From contig DASUFI010000308.1 in assembly GCA_036274635.1 (NCBI GenBank), positions 1 through 13,115 on the forward strand: DNA of 13,115 nucleotides, read 5' to 3'. A model generated the notes under the pieces. That model was given only the letters and a program-made list of their open reading frames with translations, did no database searches and was not told where the DNA came from. Of this stretch, positions 6,457-12,888 are shown one piece after another. The first letter of the stretch is position 1; every line of letters starts with the position of its first letter. The stretch comes from DASUFI01 sp036274635. Lineage in GTDB: Bacteria > Planctomycetota > B15-G4. The position numbers and the translations under genes are program-made.

Positions 6457-8565
6457 ATGACCCACCGCTCGATGGCCATGGTGCTCCTCCTGGCCGCCCG
6501 TGCGGCGGCCCAAGGACTCATGGGCCCGCCCCCGACGCCCCTCGACCCCGCGCTGCGCGACCTCTTCCACGAGGCGCTCTCGGGCGAGCTGGCCAAGGAG
6601 CACGTGATCGCGATCACGCGCAACCACCGCATCCAGGGCTCGCGCGGCTACCGCGAGGCGGCGCGCTACGTGATCGGCCAGCTGCGCGACGCCGGCTACG
6701 CCGTGCCGGCCTTGCCCGGCACGCCGCCGGACTTCGCGGCCGCGGGCGACTTCGACGGCGACACCGCCGCGGCCGCGCTGGCACCCGACGCCGGATCCCG
6801 CCGCGCCGGCGGCGCGCGCGCCAGCGACCCGGCCGCCGCCTGGATCGAGTCCTATCCCAGCGACGGGCACGCCGTCTACGGCACCTGGCAGTCGCCCAGC
6901 GGCTGGGACATCGACGAGGCCGAGCTGCGCCTGCTGTCCCCCGCCGACGTTCCCGGCGGCGAGCGCATCGTGGGCTACCCCGAGATCGCGATGTCCGTGA
7001 TCACCTACAGCAACCCCGGCGACGTGACCGCGCCGCTGGTGTGGGTCGGCCGCGGCGAGCACGAGGAGGATTACGCGGGCAAGGACGTGGCGGGCAAGTT
7101 CGTGCTGGCCACGGGCTACGGCGGCGCGGTGCACCGTCTGGCGGTGCTGAGCCACGGCGCCGCGGCGGTGGTCTGCTTCCTCGACGACGGCCGCGCCGCG
7201 GATCACCCTGACATGCTGCAGTACACCGGCATGTGGCCGCGCACCGCGGAGCTGGAGCGCACGACCTTCGGCTTCAACCTCACCCGCCGCCAGGGCGCAC
7301 GCCTGCGCGACCTGCTGCTGGCCGGCAAGGAGGTCACGCTGCACGGCGTCGTGAAGGGCCGCGGCCTCGAGCCCTACTGGATGGACGTGGTGTGCGCCAC
7401 GATCCCCGGCGCCGCGCGGCCGGGCGAGGAAATCGTCTTCAGCGCGCACCTCGACCATCCCAAGGAGTCGGCCAACGACAACGCCTCGGGCAGCGGCGCG
7501 GTGCTGGACATTGCCTGCACGCTGAAGCGCCTCATCGACTCCGGGCGCCTGCCGCGCCCGGCCCGCACGCTGCGCTTCCTGTGGGTGCCCGAGTGGAACG
7601 GCACGCAGGCCTACATCGACGCCCACCCGGAGTTCACCGGCCCGGGCCTCGGCGGCACGGTGCTCGCGGGCCTCAACATGGACATGGTGGGCGAGAACCT
7701 CGAGCTGCTGCACAGCCAGCTGCAGATCACGCGCACGCCCGACAGCTTGCCCTCGCCGGTGGACGACCTCGTGGGCGCGATGGCGCAGATGGTCGCGGCC
7801 CTCGACGTGCGCACGCCGCGCGGCAGCCCGAGCACGCTGAACTGGGCGCTCACGCCCTACTCCGGCGGCAGCGACCACATGATGCTCATCGACCGCAAGA
7901 TCCCGGCGGTCATGTTCAGCCACTCGCCCGACTACACGCACCACACCAGCGAGGACACGCCCGACAAGGTGGACCCGGTGGAGCTGGAGCGCTGCGAGCT
8001 CATCGCCACCGGCGCGGCGTGGAGGCTCGCGAACCCGGACGAGCAGCTGGCCGCCGACCTGCTCGCGCTGGCTGAGGCCGACGGCGCCGCCGTGCTGCAG
8101 CGCATCGCGCACACGCGGCCGGGCTTCCTCTGGCGCGCGGGAACCCTGTGGCAGGAGTCGCGCGGTGCGGTCGGCGACCTCGTGCCCGGTGTCCCCGTCC
8201 CGGAGTATCCGCCGCCCGTCGCGCCGGCGGACGCGCGCCTCCTCGAGCCGCCGCAGCTCGCCGTCGACGACGCCACGCGGCGCGTGCCGGTGCGCACGAC
8301 GCGCGGCCCGCTCGACTTCGGCCTGCCCGAGAGCAAGCTGCCCAAGGAGCGCGCTGCCTGGTATGCGGACCACGGCGCCGCTCTCGACGGCGACGTGCGC
8401 TTCGAGGCCGCGAACTTCGTCGACGGTCGGATGCCCGTGGCCTCCATCGCGCTCGAGCTCGAGGCTGAGTTCGGCCGCAAGGTGCCGGCGGACGTGCTGG
8501 CGCACTGGTTCGACGACCTGGTCAGCGCGGGTGCCATGGGCTGGAGCAACGCCGACACGCGCTGA
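6457..8565 (+). CDS. Secreted M28-family zinc peptidase with PA domain
   Basis: This 702-residue protein begins with a signal peptide (MTHRSMAMVLLLAARAAAQG, cleavage likely after Ala18). An N-terminal helical part and a protease-associated (PA) domain (about 165-305, with AGKDVAGKFVLATG) precede the M28 catalytic core (about 325-525). Zinc-site residues are readable: His331 and Asp333 in SAHLDH, Asp341 in ANDNASGSG, Glu379 in WVPEWNG, Asp409 in NMDMVGEN and His495/496 in YTHHTSED. Canonical M28 enzymes have a Glu-Glu pair where this one has Glu-Trp, as in DUF4910-like relatives. A C-terminal domain (about 615-702) reminiscent of a small winged helix follows. The family removes N-terminal amino acids or dipeptides outside the cytoplasm. 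GGGGAG lies 7 nt before the ATG. A domain remnant and a strong terminator follow the stop. Confidence 0.93.
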   Translation: MTHRSMAMVLLLAARAAAQGLMGPPPTPLDPALRDLFHEALSGELAKEHVIAITRNHRIQGSRGYREAARYVIGQLRDAGYAVPALPGTPPDFAAAGDFDGDTAAAALAPDAGSRRAGGARASDPAAAWIESYPSDGHAVYGTWQSPSGWDIDEAELRLLSPADVPGGERIVGYPEIAMSVITYSNPGDVTAPLVWVGRGEHEEDYAGKDVAGKFVLATGYGGAVHRLAVLSHGAAAVVCFLDDGRAADHPDMLQYTGMWPRTAELERTTFGFNLTRRQGARLRDLLLAGKEVTLHGVVKGRGLEPYWMDVVCATIPGAARPGEEIVFSAHLDHPKESANDNASGSGAVLDIACTLKRLIDSGRLPRPARTLRFLWVPEWNGTQAYIDAHPEFTGPGLGGTVLAGLNMDMVGENLELLHSQLQITRTPDSLPSPVDDLVGAMAQMVAALDVRTPRGSPSTLNWALTPYSGGSDHMMLIDRKIPAVMFSHSPDYTHHTSEDTPDKVDPVELERCELIATGAAWRLANPDEQLAADLLALAEADGAAVLQRIAHTRPGFLWRAGTLWQESRGAVGDLVPGVPVPEYPPPVAPADARLLEPPQLAVDDATRRVPVRTTRGPLDFGLPESKLPKERAAWYADHGAALDGDVRFEAANFVDGRMPVASIALELEAEFGRKVPADVLAHWFDDLVSAGAMGWSNADTR

Positions 8566-8581
8566 TGGTTTTTCCGACTGC

Positions 8582-8743
8582 ATGAGATCGGGAAGGACCG
8601 TCTCGGACGTGGAGATGGCAGCGGGCCATTGGCGCGTGCCGTCGGCTGACGCACAGGGCCGGTTCAGCATCGGAGCGCTCACGCCCGGCCACTGGCCGAT
8701 CGAGCTCGAGGCGCCCGATCTCGCTAGCCGAGTCGCCGACTGA
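8582..8743 (+). pseudogene. Remnant of a carboxypeptidase-regulatory-like (CarboxypepD_reg) domain
   Basis: A 53-codon frame whose residues 24-44 read AQGRFSIGALTPGHWPIELE, with Asp23 before and APDLASR after. This is the hallmark of carboxypeptidase-regulatory-like beta-sandwich domains: D-x-x-G-R-F-x-I, then L-x-P-G, then E-A-P. Such domains normally stand in tandem or at the C-terminus of large secreted proteins. Here only about 45 residues remain, with no signal peptide, no ribosome site and no parent protein. The frame stays open further upstream only as a shadow of the peptidase gene. Codons such as AGA, AGG, GGA and GCT are more frequent than in neighbouring genes, which suggests decay. 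It starts 16 nt after the peptidase stop and ends 61 nt before the terminator palindrome, so it may be the 3' end of a deleted gene. A translated small protein is less likely. Confidence 0.5.
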
Positions 8744-8804
8744 TCCGGTTCGCGGCGGGCGGTCGCTGGGCGGCTGCAGCGGACCCGGGCGCGTAGAGCG
8801 ATCT

Positions 8805-8864
8805 CCGGCACGTTAAAAAAACGACTCGGAGCAGATGCTGCGAGTCATTTTTTTAACGTGCCGG
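8805..8864. terminator. 60-nt near-perfect palindrome, bidirectional intrinsic terminator
   Basis: Two 24-nt arms match at 23 of 24 positions, from CCGGCACGTT at the left end to AACGTGCCGG at the right. The core is GACTCG...CGAGTC, and AGCA/TGCT continue the pairing inside it. The core is flanked by a run of seven A on the left and seven T on the right. Read in either direction it gives a GC stem followed by seven U, so it can end both the peptidase transcript (plus) and the ABC transporter transcript (minus, stop at 8991). The extra 10-bp outer arms beyond the A/T runs are not needed for termination. Flanks: 8744-8804 and 8865-8990 hold no gene or motif that I can recognise. Confidence 0.85.
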
Positions 8865-8990
8865 AAAAGACAGGAGCGCCGCAGTCGCCTCTGCGCGCCC
8901 CACGTCGTCCGGCGCAGCGACGAGCGAGCCGCCGCGTCGCCACGCGCAAGTTGGTGGGCTCGAACGGATCGCGCCGCGACGCCCTCCCGC

Positions 8991-10790
8991 TCAGACTGCC
9001 GCCAGCTGCCTCTGCACCAGCTGCGCGTACAGCCCGCTCTCGTCCGCGACCAGCTCCGCGTGCCGCCCCTGCTGCACGATCCGCCCGCGATCGAGCACCA
9101 CCACGCGGTCCGCATCGCGCACGGTGGAGAGCCGGTGCGCGATGACCAGGCAGGTGCGCCCGCGCTGGAGCACGGCCAGCGCCTCGCGCACGAGGGCCTC
9201 GCTCTCGGCGTCGAGGGCCGAGGTGGCCTCGTCGAGGATGAGCACGGCCGGGTCCTTGAGGATGGCGCGCGCGATCGCCACGCGCTGCTTCTGGCCGCCC
9301 GAGAGCTGCACGCCGCGCTCGCCCACCAGCGTGGCGTAGCGCTCGGGCAGGCGCTCCACGAACTCGTGCGCGTGGGCGGCGCGCGCGGCGGCCTCGACCT
9401 GCGCGTCCGTCGCGTCGGTCCGACCGTAGCGGATGTTCTCGGCGATGCTGGTGCCGAAGAGCACCGGCTCCTGGGCCACCATGCCCAGGCGGCCGCGCAG
9501 CCAGCCGGGGTCGAGGCGCCGCAGGTCCATGCCGTCGAGCAGCACGGCGCCGACGTCGGGGTCGTAGAAGCGCGGCAGCAGCGCGGCGATCGTGGACTTG
9601 CCGGCGCCCGAGGGCCCGACCAGGGCCACGATCTCGCCCGGGCGGATGACGAGCGACACGTCCTCCAGCGCGGCCACGTCCGGGCGGCTGGGATAGCGGA
9701 AGGTGACGTCGCGCAGCTCGACGCCGCCGCGCACGTCCAGCGGCTGGACGCCGGCGGGCGCCGCGCTGCCCTCCGGCGCCGCGGTGCCCAGCGGCATGGC
9801 GGGGCTGCGGTCGAGCAGCTCGAAGACGCGCTGACCCGCGCCGCGCACCTTCATCAGCTCGCCCCAGATCTCGCCCAGGCCCGAGATGCCGAAGCCGGCC
9901 GTGGCGCCGTAGAGCACGAAGGAGAGCAGGTCGCCGCCGCTGATCTCGCCGGCCTCCTTGAGGCGGAAGCCCAGCCACAGGCCCACGGCCACGACGGCGA
10001 AGGAGGCGAAGTACGAGACGGCCACGAAGGTGGACAGCCGCGCCGAGCGGCGGCGGGCCAGCGTGAAGCTGCGGTCCACGGCCTCGCCGTAGCGCCCGGC
10101 TTCGCTGCGCTCGCGCCCGAAGGCGCGCACGGTGCGCATCGACGACAGCGACTCCTCGGCCAGCGCCCCGCTGTCGGCCAGCGCGTCCTGCGAGGCGCGC
10201 GACAGCTTCTGCAGGCGCTTGGCGATGAAGATGGCCGAGATGGCGATGAGCGGCACCACCCCGATCATCAGCCCCGCGAGCTTGACCGAGATGAGGAACA
10301 TCATGATCACGGAGCCGGTCAGCAGCACGATGTTGCGCAGCGCCATGCTGGCGTTGATCGTGACCGTCGTCTGCATCACCGTCGTGTCGCTGGCCAGCCG
10401 GCTCATGAGCTCGCCCGTGCGGCGGCCATCGAAGAAGGCGATTTCCTGCGACAGGACGTGCGCGTAGAGCCGGCGGCGCAGCCGGGCGACGATGCGCTCG
10501 CCCGCGATCGTGAAGAGGTGCATGCGCAGGCCGATGCCCAGCGACTGCACCGCGATGACGCCCAGCATGACGAGCACGTCGCGCTGGATGACGGTGGCGT
10601 CGCCCTTGCTCGCGTCGTCGACGATCCAGCCGAAGGCCTTGGGGTACACGAGGCCCGCGCCGCCGCCGATCAGCAGCGCCAGCGTGCCCCACCCGATGAG
10701 CCGGCGCTCGGGCCGCGCCAGCTCCGCGAGCCGGCGGTACGGGATGGGCAGGTCCTTGCCTTCGTCGGGATCTTGCCGGCGGCGCGACAT
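8991..10790 (-). CDS. ABC exporter half-transporter (MsbA/BmrA-like, TMD-NBD fusion)
   Basis: A 599-residue type IV ABC exporter with an N-terminal six-helix membrane domain (about 30-320) fused to an ATPase domain (about 350-590). The ATPase has Walker A GPSGAGKST (392-400), Q-loop Gln440, signature LSGGQ (496-500), Walker B VLILDE (516-521) with catalytic Glu521, D-loop SALD and H-loop His552. All catalytic elements are intact, so a homodimer should be active. Family members flip lipids or export drugs or peptides. There is no peptidase-C39 domain and no accessory genes nearby, so the substrate is open. The ATG at 10790 was chosen because the family homology begins within about 15 residues. 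No Shine-Dalgarno precedes it. The gene ends 126 bp from the bidirectional terminator and is divergent from the dockerin-protein gene. Confidence 0.95.
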   Translation of the reverse strand: MSRRRQDPDEGKDLPIPYRRLAELARPERRLIGWGTLALLIGGGAGLVYPKAFGWIVDDASKGDATVIQRDVLVMLGVIAVQSLGIGLRMHLFTIAGERIVARLRRRLYAHVLSQEIAFFDGRRTGELMSRLASDTTVMQTTVTINASMALRNIVLLTGSVIMMFLISVKLAGLMIGVVPLIAISAIFIAKRLQKLSRASQDALADSGALAEESLSSMRTVRAFGRERSEAGRYGEAVDRSFTLARRRSARLSTFVAVSYFASFAVVAVGLWLGFRLKEAGEISGGDLLSFVLYGATAGFGISGLGEIWGELMKVRGAGQRVFELLDRSPAMPLGTAAPEGSAAPAGVQPLDVRGGVELRDVTFRYPSRPDVAALEDVSLVIRPGEIVALVGPSGAGKSTIAALLPRFYDPDVGAVLLDGMDLRRLDPGWLRGRLGMVAQEPVLFGTSIAENIRYGRTDATDAQVEAAARAAHAHEFVERLPERYATLVGERGVQLSGGQKQRVAIARAILKDPAVLILDEATSALDAESEALVREALAVLQRGRTCLVIAHRLSTVRDADRVVVLDRGRIVQQGRHAELVADESGLYAQLVQRQLAAV

Positions 10791-10797
10791 CCGCGCG

Positions 10798-10803
10798 AGT
10801 GTA
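10798..10803 (-). promoter_or_regulatory. Possible -10 box (TACACT) very close to the ABC exporter start
   Basis: On the minus strand TACACT ends 7 nt before the ATG, in a stretch that is otherwise almost pure G+C and has no Shine-Dalgarno. If it is a real -10 box, the transcript would start at or next to the ATG and be leaderless. No clear -35 is visible. The rest of the 186-bp divergent spacer contains nothing else that I recognise, apart from a short tandem GCGTGGCGC pair near 10850-10870. Confidence 0.2.
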
Positions 10804-10976
10804 GCGGGCGGGCTGCAGCCGACCGCATGGGCGCCCGCGGGCCGCGGCAGGCGTGGCGCCTGCGTGGCGCGCCCCCCTGCCCCTTCGGTGCGGACGGCTC
10901 GTCCGCTGAGGTCCTCGAGCGCTGCGGCCTCGCCCGGCGCCCAGACGGCACACACCGGCGAGAGCTGGAGCAAGCC

Positions 10977-11927
10977 ATGCGTACGACCTTCACGAGGACG
11001 TGCCTGCTGGCGATCCTGATCGGTGCGGCGCCCGCCGCCGCGCAAGTCCCGGACATCCGGGGCCTCACCTTCGACCTCTCCCTGGGCCTCGAGCTGCACG
11101 GCAACGTCCTGGAGAGCCACTTCCACGGCATCCAGCCGCTCACCGCGCTGGATCCGGTGCCGTGGACCTTCGACATCCTGCCGGACCCGGACGCGCCCAA
11201 GGACCCGGCGCGGATCCTGCTGCGCACGCGGCTGCCCACGGGCGTCGACACGCCGGACCCGATGCGCTTCGAGCTGCTCGGCAGCTACGACGCCGAGACG
11301 GGCGCCATCGAGGCCTCGGGCGTCTCCTGGGGCTGCCACGACTGGAAGACGCCCTTCCAGGACGACGCCTTCGGCCTGCTCGATGCGCCCGCGGACGTGT
11401 GGCTCATGCTGCGCGACCCGGTGATGTCGCTGCAGGTCGTGGTCGTCGTGCCCACCGAGACCGAGGCCGCCTGCATCCTGGCCTTCGACATCGCCGGCGG
11501 CACGGTCATCCAGCCCATGACGGCGGCCGCGGACCTGGAACTGAACGCCCAGCTCATCGCCTGGCTGCCCGGCGGCCAGACGGACCTGGCCGAGGCCAAC
11601 TTCGGCCCGTACGCCTGCACCGAGGTGACCTGTTCGCTGACGGCGCTGAGCGCCCACCTGCGCGAGGTCTTCGGCGACATGAACGACGACGCCCTGCTCA
11701 CGCAGATGGACGTCATCGAGATCCACAAGCTGTTCGGGGTGGTCGACGTGCAGGGTCCCATGAAGGGCGACCTCACCGCGGACGGCGTCGTCGACGAGCA
11801 GGACGCCGACTACCTGCAGTGGCTCGTGCGTTGCATCGGGAACAAGGACGTCTTCGCGGGCGGCTCGCACGGAATGCAGGGCACGGCCGGCAAGACCGGC
11901 GTGAAGCAGGTCTCGAGCAAGCCGTGA
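10977..11927 (+). CDS. Secreted protein of unknown function with C-terminal dockerin-like EF-hand pair
   Basis: A 316-residue protein with a signal peptide (residues 1-22, ending GAAPAAA before QVPD). The middle region (about 25-225) is unrecognised: a beta-rich sequence with DLSLGLELHGNVLESHFHG near the start and two short Cys-containing turns (CHDW, 120-123; CTEVTC, 214-219). The C-terminus has two 12-residue calcium loops of type I dockerin form. Loop 1 runs Asp234-x-Asn236-x-Asp238 to Asp245 (GDMNDDALLTQMD). Loop 2 runs Asp265-x-Thr267-x-Asp269 to Asp276 (GDLTADGVVDEQD). Dockerins bind cohesins, in cellulosomes or in the looser secreted assemblies of other phyla; no cohesin is visible here. 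The tail after residue 290 is Gly/Ser/Lys-rich. GGAG lies 6 nt before the ATG. Gene boundaries are sure; the function of the main region is unknown. Confidence 0.88.
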   Translation: MRTTFTRTCLLAILIGAAPAAAQVPDIRGLTFDLSLGLELHGNVLESHFHGIQPLTALDPVPWTFDILPDPDAPKDPARILLRTRLPTGVDTPDPMRFELLGSYDAETGAIEASGVSWGCHDWKTPFQDDAFGLLDAPADVWLMLRDPVMSLQVVVVVPTETEAACILAFDIAGGTVIQPMTAAADLELNAQLIAWLPGGQTDLAEANFGPYACTEVTCSLTALSAHLREVFGDMNDDALLTQMDVIEIHKLFGVVDVQGPMKGDLTADGVVDEQDADYLQWLVRCIGNKDVFAGGSHGMQGTAGKTGVKQVSSKP

Positions 11928-11945
11928 GCGAACGGTCCCGGGGGA

Positions 11946-11984
11946 CGCGCGGGCCGGCGGGGGCAAACCTGTCCGGCCCGCGCG
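11946..11984. terminator. Hairpin with perfect 12-bp stem between convergent genes
   Basis: CGCGCGGGCCGG (11946-11957) and CCGGCCCGCGCG (11973-11984) are perfect inverted repeats around a 15-nt loop. They lie in the 61-bp gap between the dockerin-protein stop and the response-regulator stop, which converge. The position suits a shared transcription end for both. There is no U run on either side, so it may act as a 3'-end stabiliser or work with Rho rather than as a classical intrinsic terminator. Confidence 0.5.
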
Positions 11985-11988
11985 GTTC

Positions 11989-12435
11989 TCAGGTGGAGCC
12001 GGGGCGGCGGAGCGCCCGCCAGAGAACCGTCTCGAGCTGCTCGAGCGAGAAGGGCTTGCGCAGCGTCTCGAGCGCGCCGCGCTCGCGGGCCGAGATGAGG
12101 CGCGGCTCGGACGGCGCGGCGCCCGTCATGGCCACGCAGCGCACCCAGGGCGCCACGAGGCTGACACGCAGCAACAGCTCCGGGCCGTCCATGTGCGGCA
12201 TGATCAGGTCGGTGAGCAGCGCGTCCGCGCCGTGCCGGCGGATGGTCTGCAGCGCGGCGTAGCCATTCTCCGCGGGCACGACCCGGAAACCGAGGTGCGT
12301 CAGCTGGCGCTGCAGCGCGGCGCGGCAGCGGGGGTCATCATCGGCGACGACGACGCGCGGCGCCCAAGCGTGCTGATCCAAGGCCAGCGCTTCGGGGGAC
12401 ACCTTGGGCGTGACGCCCGGAAACGGTTTGGCCAT
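11989..12435 (-). CDS. Single-domain response regulator (CheY-like receiver)
   Basis: A 148-residue protein with one receiver domain (about 27-143). Asp32/Asp33 form the acidic pocket in VVVADDDP, Asp76 is the phospho-acceptor in LLTDLIMPHMDG, Thr104 is in AMTGAAP and Lys127 is in RKPFSLEQL. A 25-residue N-terminal extension with no recognised motif precedes the domain, and no output domain follows. It probably works by phosphorylation-dependent protein binding. The ATG at 12435 was preferred over a TTG at 12459 because GGGGAG lies 6 nt upstream of it. It is 87 bp downstream of the DUF3185 gene on the same strand, so they may be co-transcribed. No histidine kinase is in the window. It could serve a distant kinase, and a link to the RR-PP2C at the other end cannot be shown. 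Confidence 0.92.
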   Translation of the reverse strand: MAKPFPGVTPKVSPEALALDQHAWAPRVVVADDDPRCRAALQRQLTHLGFRVVPAENGYAALQTIRRHGADALLTDLIMPHMDGPELLLRVSLVAPWVRCVAMTGAAPSEPRLISARERGALETLRKPFSLEQLETVLWRALRRPGST

Positions 12436-12522
12436 GTGGATCTCCCCGCGGGACGCCAAGCCCGGGGGCCGGCAGCGGTCCCCTACAGTCGGCGCGCGGG
12501 CGGGGCGACTTGAAGGCGCGAC

Positions 12523-12729
12523 TCAGGCCGTGCGCGGCCTGCGCAGCAGGCCGACGAGGCCGACGAGCGCGACGATTGCGCCGCCGATCATGAAGATCAT
12601 GGCCGTCTGCGTCGGCAGGCCGCTGAAGGCTTCCTTGGTCTCCGACGCGACCGATTCGCTGGCTCGGTAGCCGAAGCCCGCGAGCGCGAGGCCGCCGACG
12701 AGCAGGATGGCCGAGACGATCTTGTTCAT
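12523..12729 (-). CDS. Small DUF3185-type membrane protein
   Basis: A 68-residue protein with two predicted membrane helices (about 4-20 and 43-62) joined by a polar stretch SESVASETKEAFSGLPTQ (24-41), and a basic tail LLRRPRTA. The pattern of hydrophobic helix, GYRASESV, EAFxGxPT, then a Gly-rich helix matches the DUF3185 family of small bacterial membrane proteins, whose function is not known. The ATG at 12729 has a strong GGAGAG (12739-12734) 4 nt upstream, which lies inside a possible leader stem (see 12734-12782). The response-regulator gene follows 87 bp downstream. The family assignment rests on recalled pattern similarity and length. Confidence 0.85.
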   Translation of the reverse strand: MNKIVSAILLVGGLALAGFGYRASESVASETKEAFSGLPTQTAMIFMIGGAIVALVGLVGLLRRPRTA

Positions 12730-12733
12730 GGCT

Positions 12734-12782
12734 CTCTCCGGAGGAGGGGTTGGGAGCCTTCCCAACCGGGCTGACCGGAGAG
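12734..12782 (-). promoter_or_regulatory. Leader hairpin that can sequester the DUF3185 Shine-Dalgarno
   Basis: On the minus-strand RNA, CUCUCCGG (12782-12775) can pair perfectly with CCGGAGAG (12741-12734), which contains the GGAGAG ribosome-binding site 4 nt before the start codon. Between them is a tight inner hairpin, GGUUGGGA / UCCCAACC (12767-12760 and 12755-12748), with a 4-nt loop. Both stems are perfect 8-mers. Such nesting would hold the ribosome site closed until melted or bound by a protein, ligand or competing RNA. No known riboswitch class is recognised. Confidence 0.5.
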
Positions 12783-12855
12783 TTGTGCGGGCATCTGCGG
12801 GCGGTCCCTGCGCCTCGCTGCAAGAACGCCGCCGCGGCGGCCACGCGCCGTGGCC

Positions 12856-12888
12856 GAGTCGCCGTCGCGGCCCGGGCCGCGCCGACTC
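12856..12888 (-). terminator. GC-rich inverted repeat, possible terminator of a gene at the right edge
   Basis: A perfect 16-nt palindrome CGCGGCCCGGGCCGCG (12866-12881) is framed by GAGTC (12856-12860) and GACTC (12884-12888). On the minus strand it begins at the TGA that closes the open frame 13115-12887. There is no U tract. It may be the end of that putative gene or a chance GC palindrome. Confidence 0.3.

Noticed and set aside
6310..8811. Open frame of 833 codons on the minus strand opposite the M28 peptidase
   Set aside because: Repetitive Arg/His/Ala/Val composition and no recognisable motif. The plus strand carries a signal peptide and the zinc-site motifs.
8835..10976. Long in-frame upstream extension of the dockerin-protein gene on the plus strand
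   Set aside because: It lies antisense to the ABC exporter with shadow-type composition. The signal peptide and Shine-Dalgarno place the true start at 10977.
12435..12459. TTG at 12459 as start of the single-domain response regulator
   Set aside because: The ATG at 12435 has a well-placed GGGGAG, which would lie inside the coding region if TTG were used. The extra eight residues add no recognised structure.
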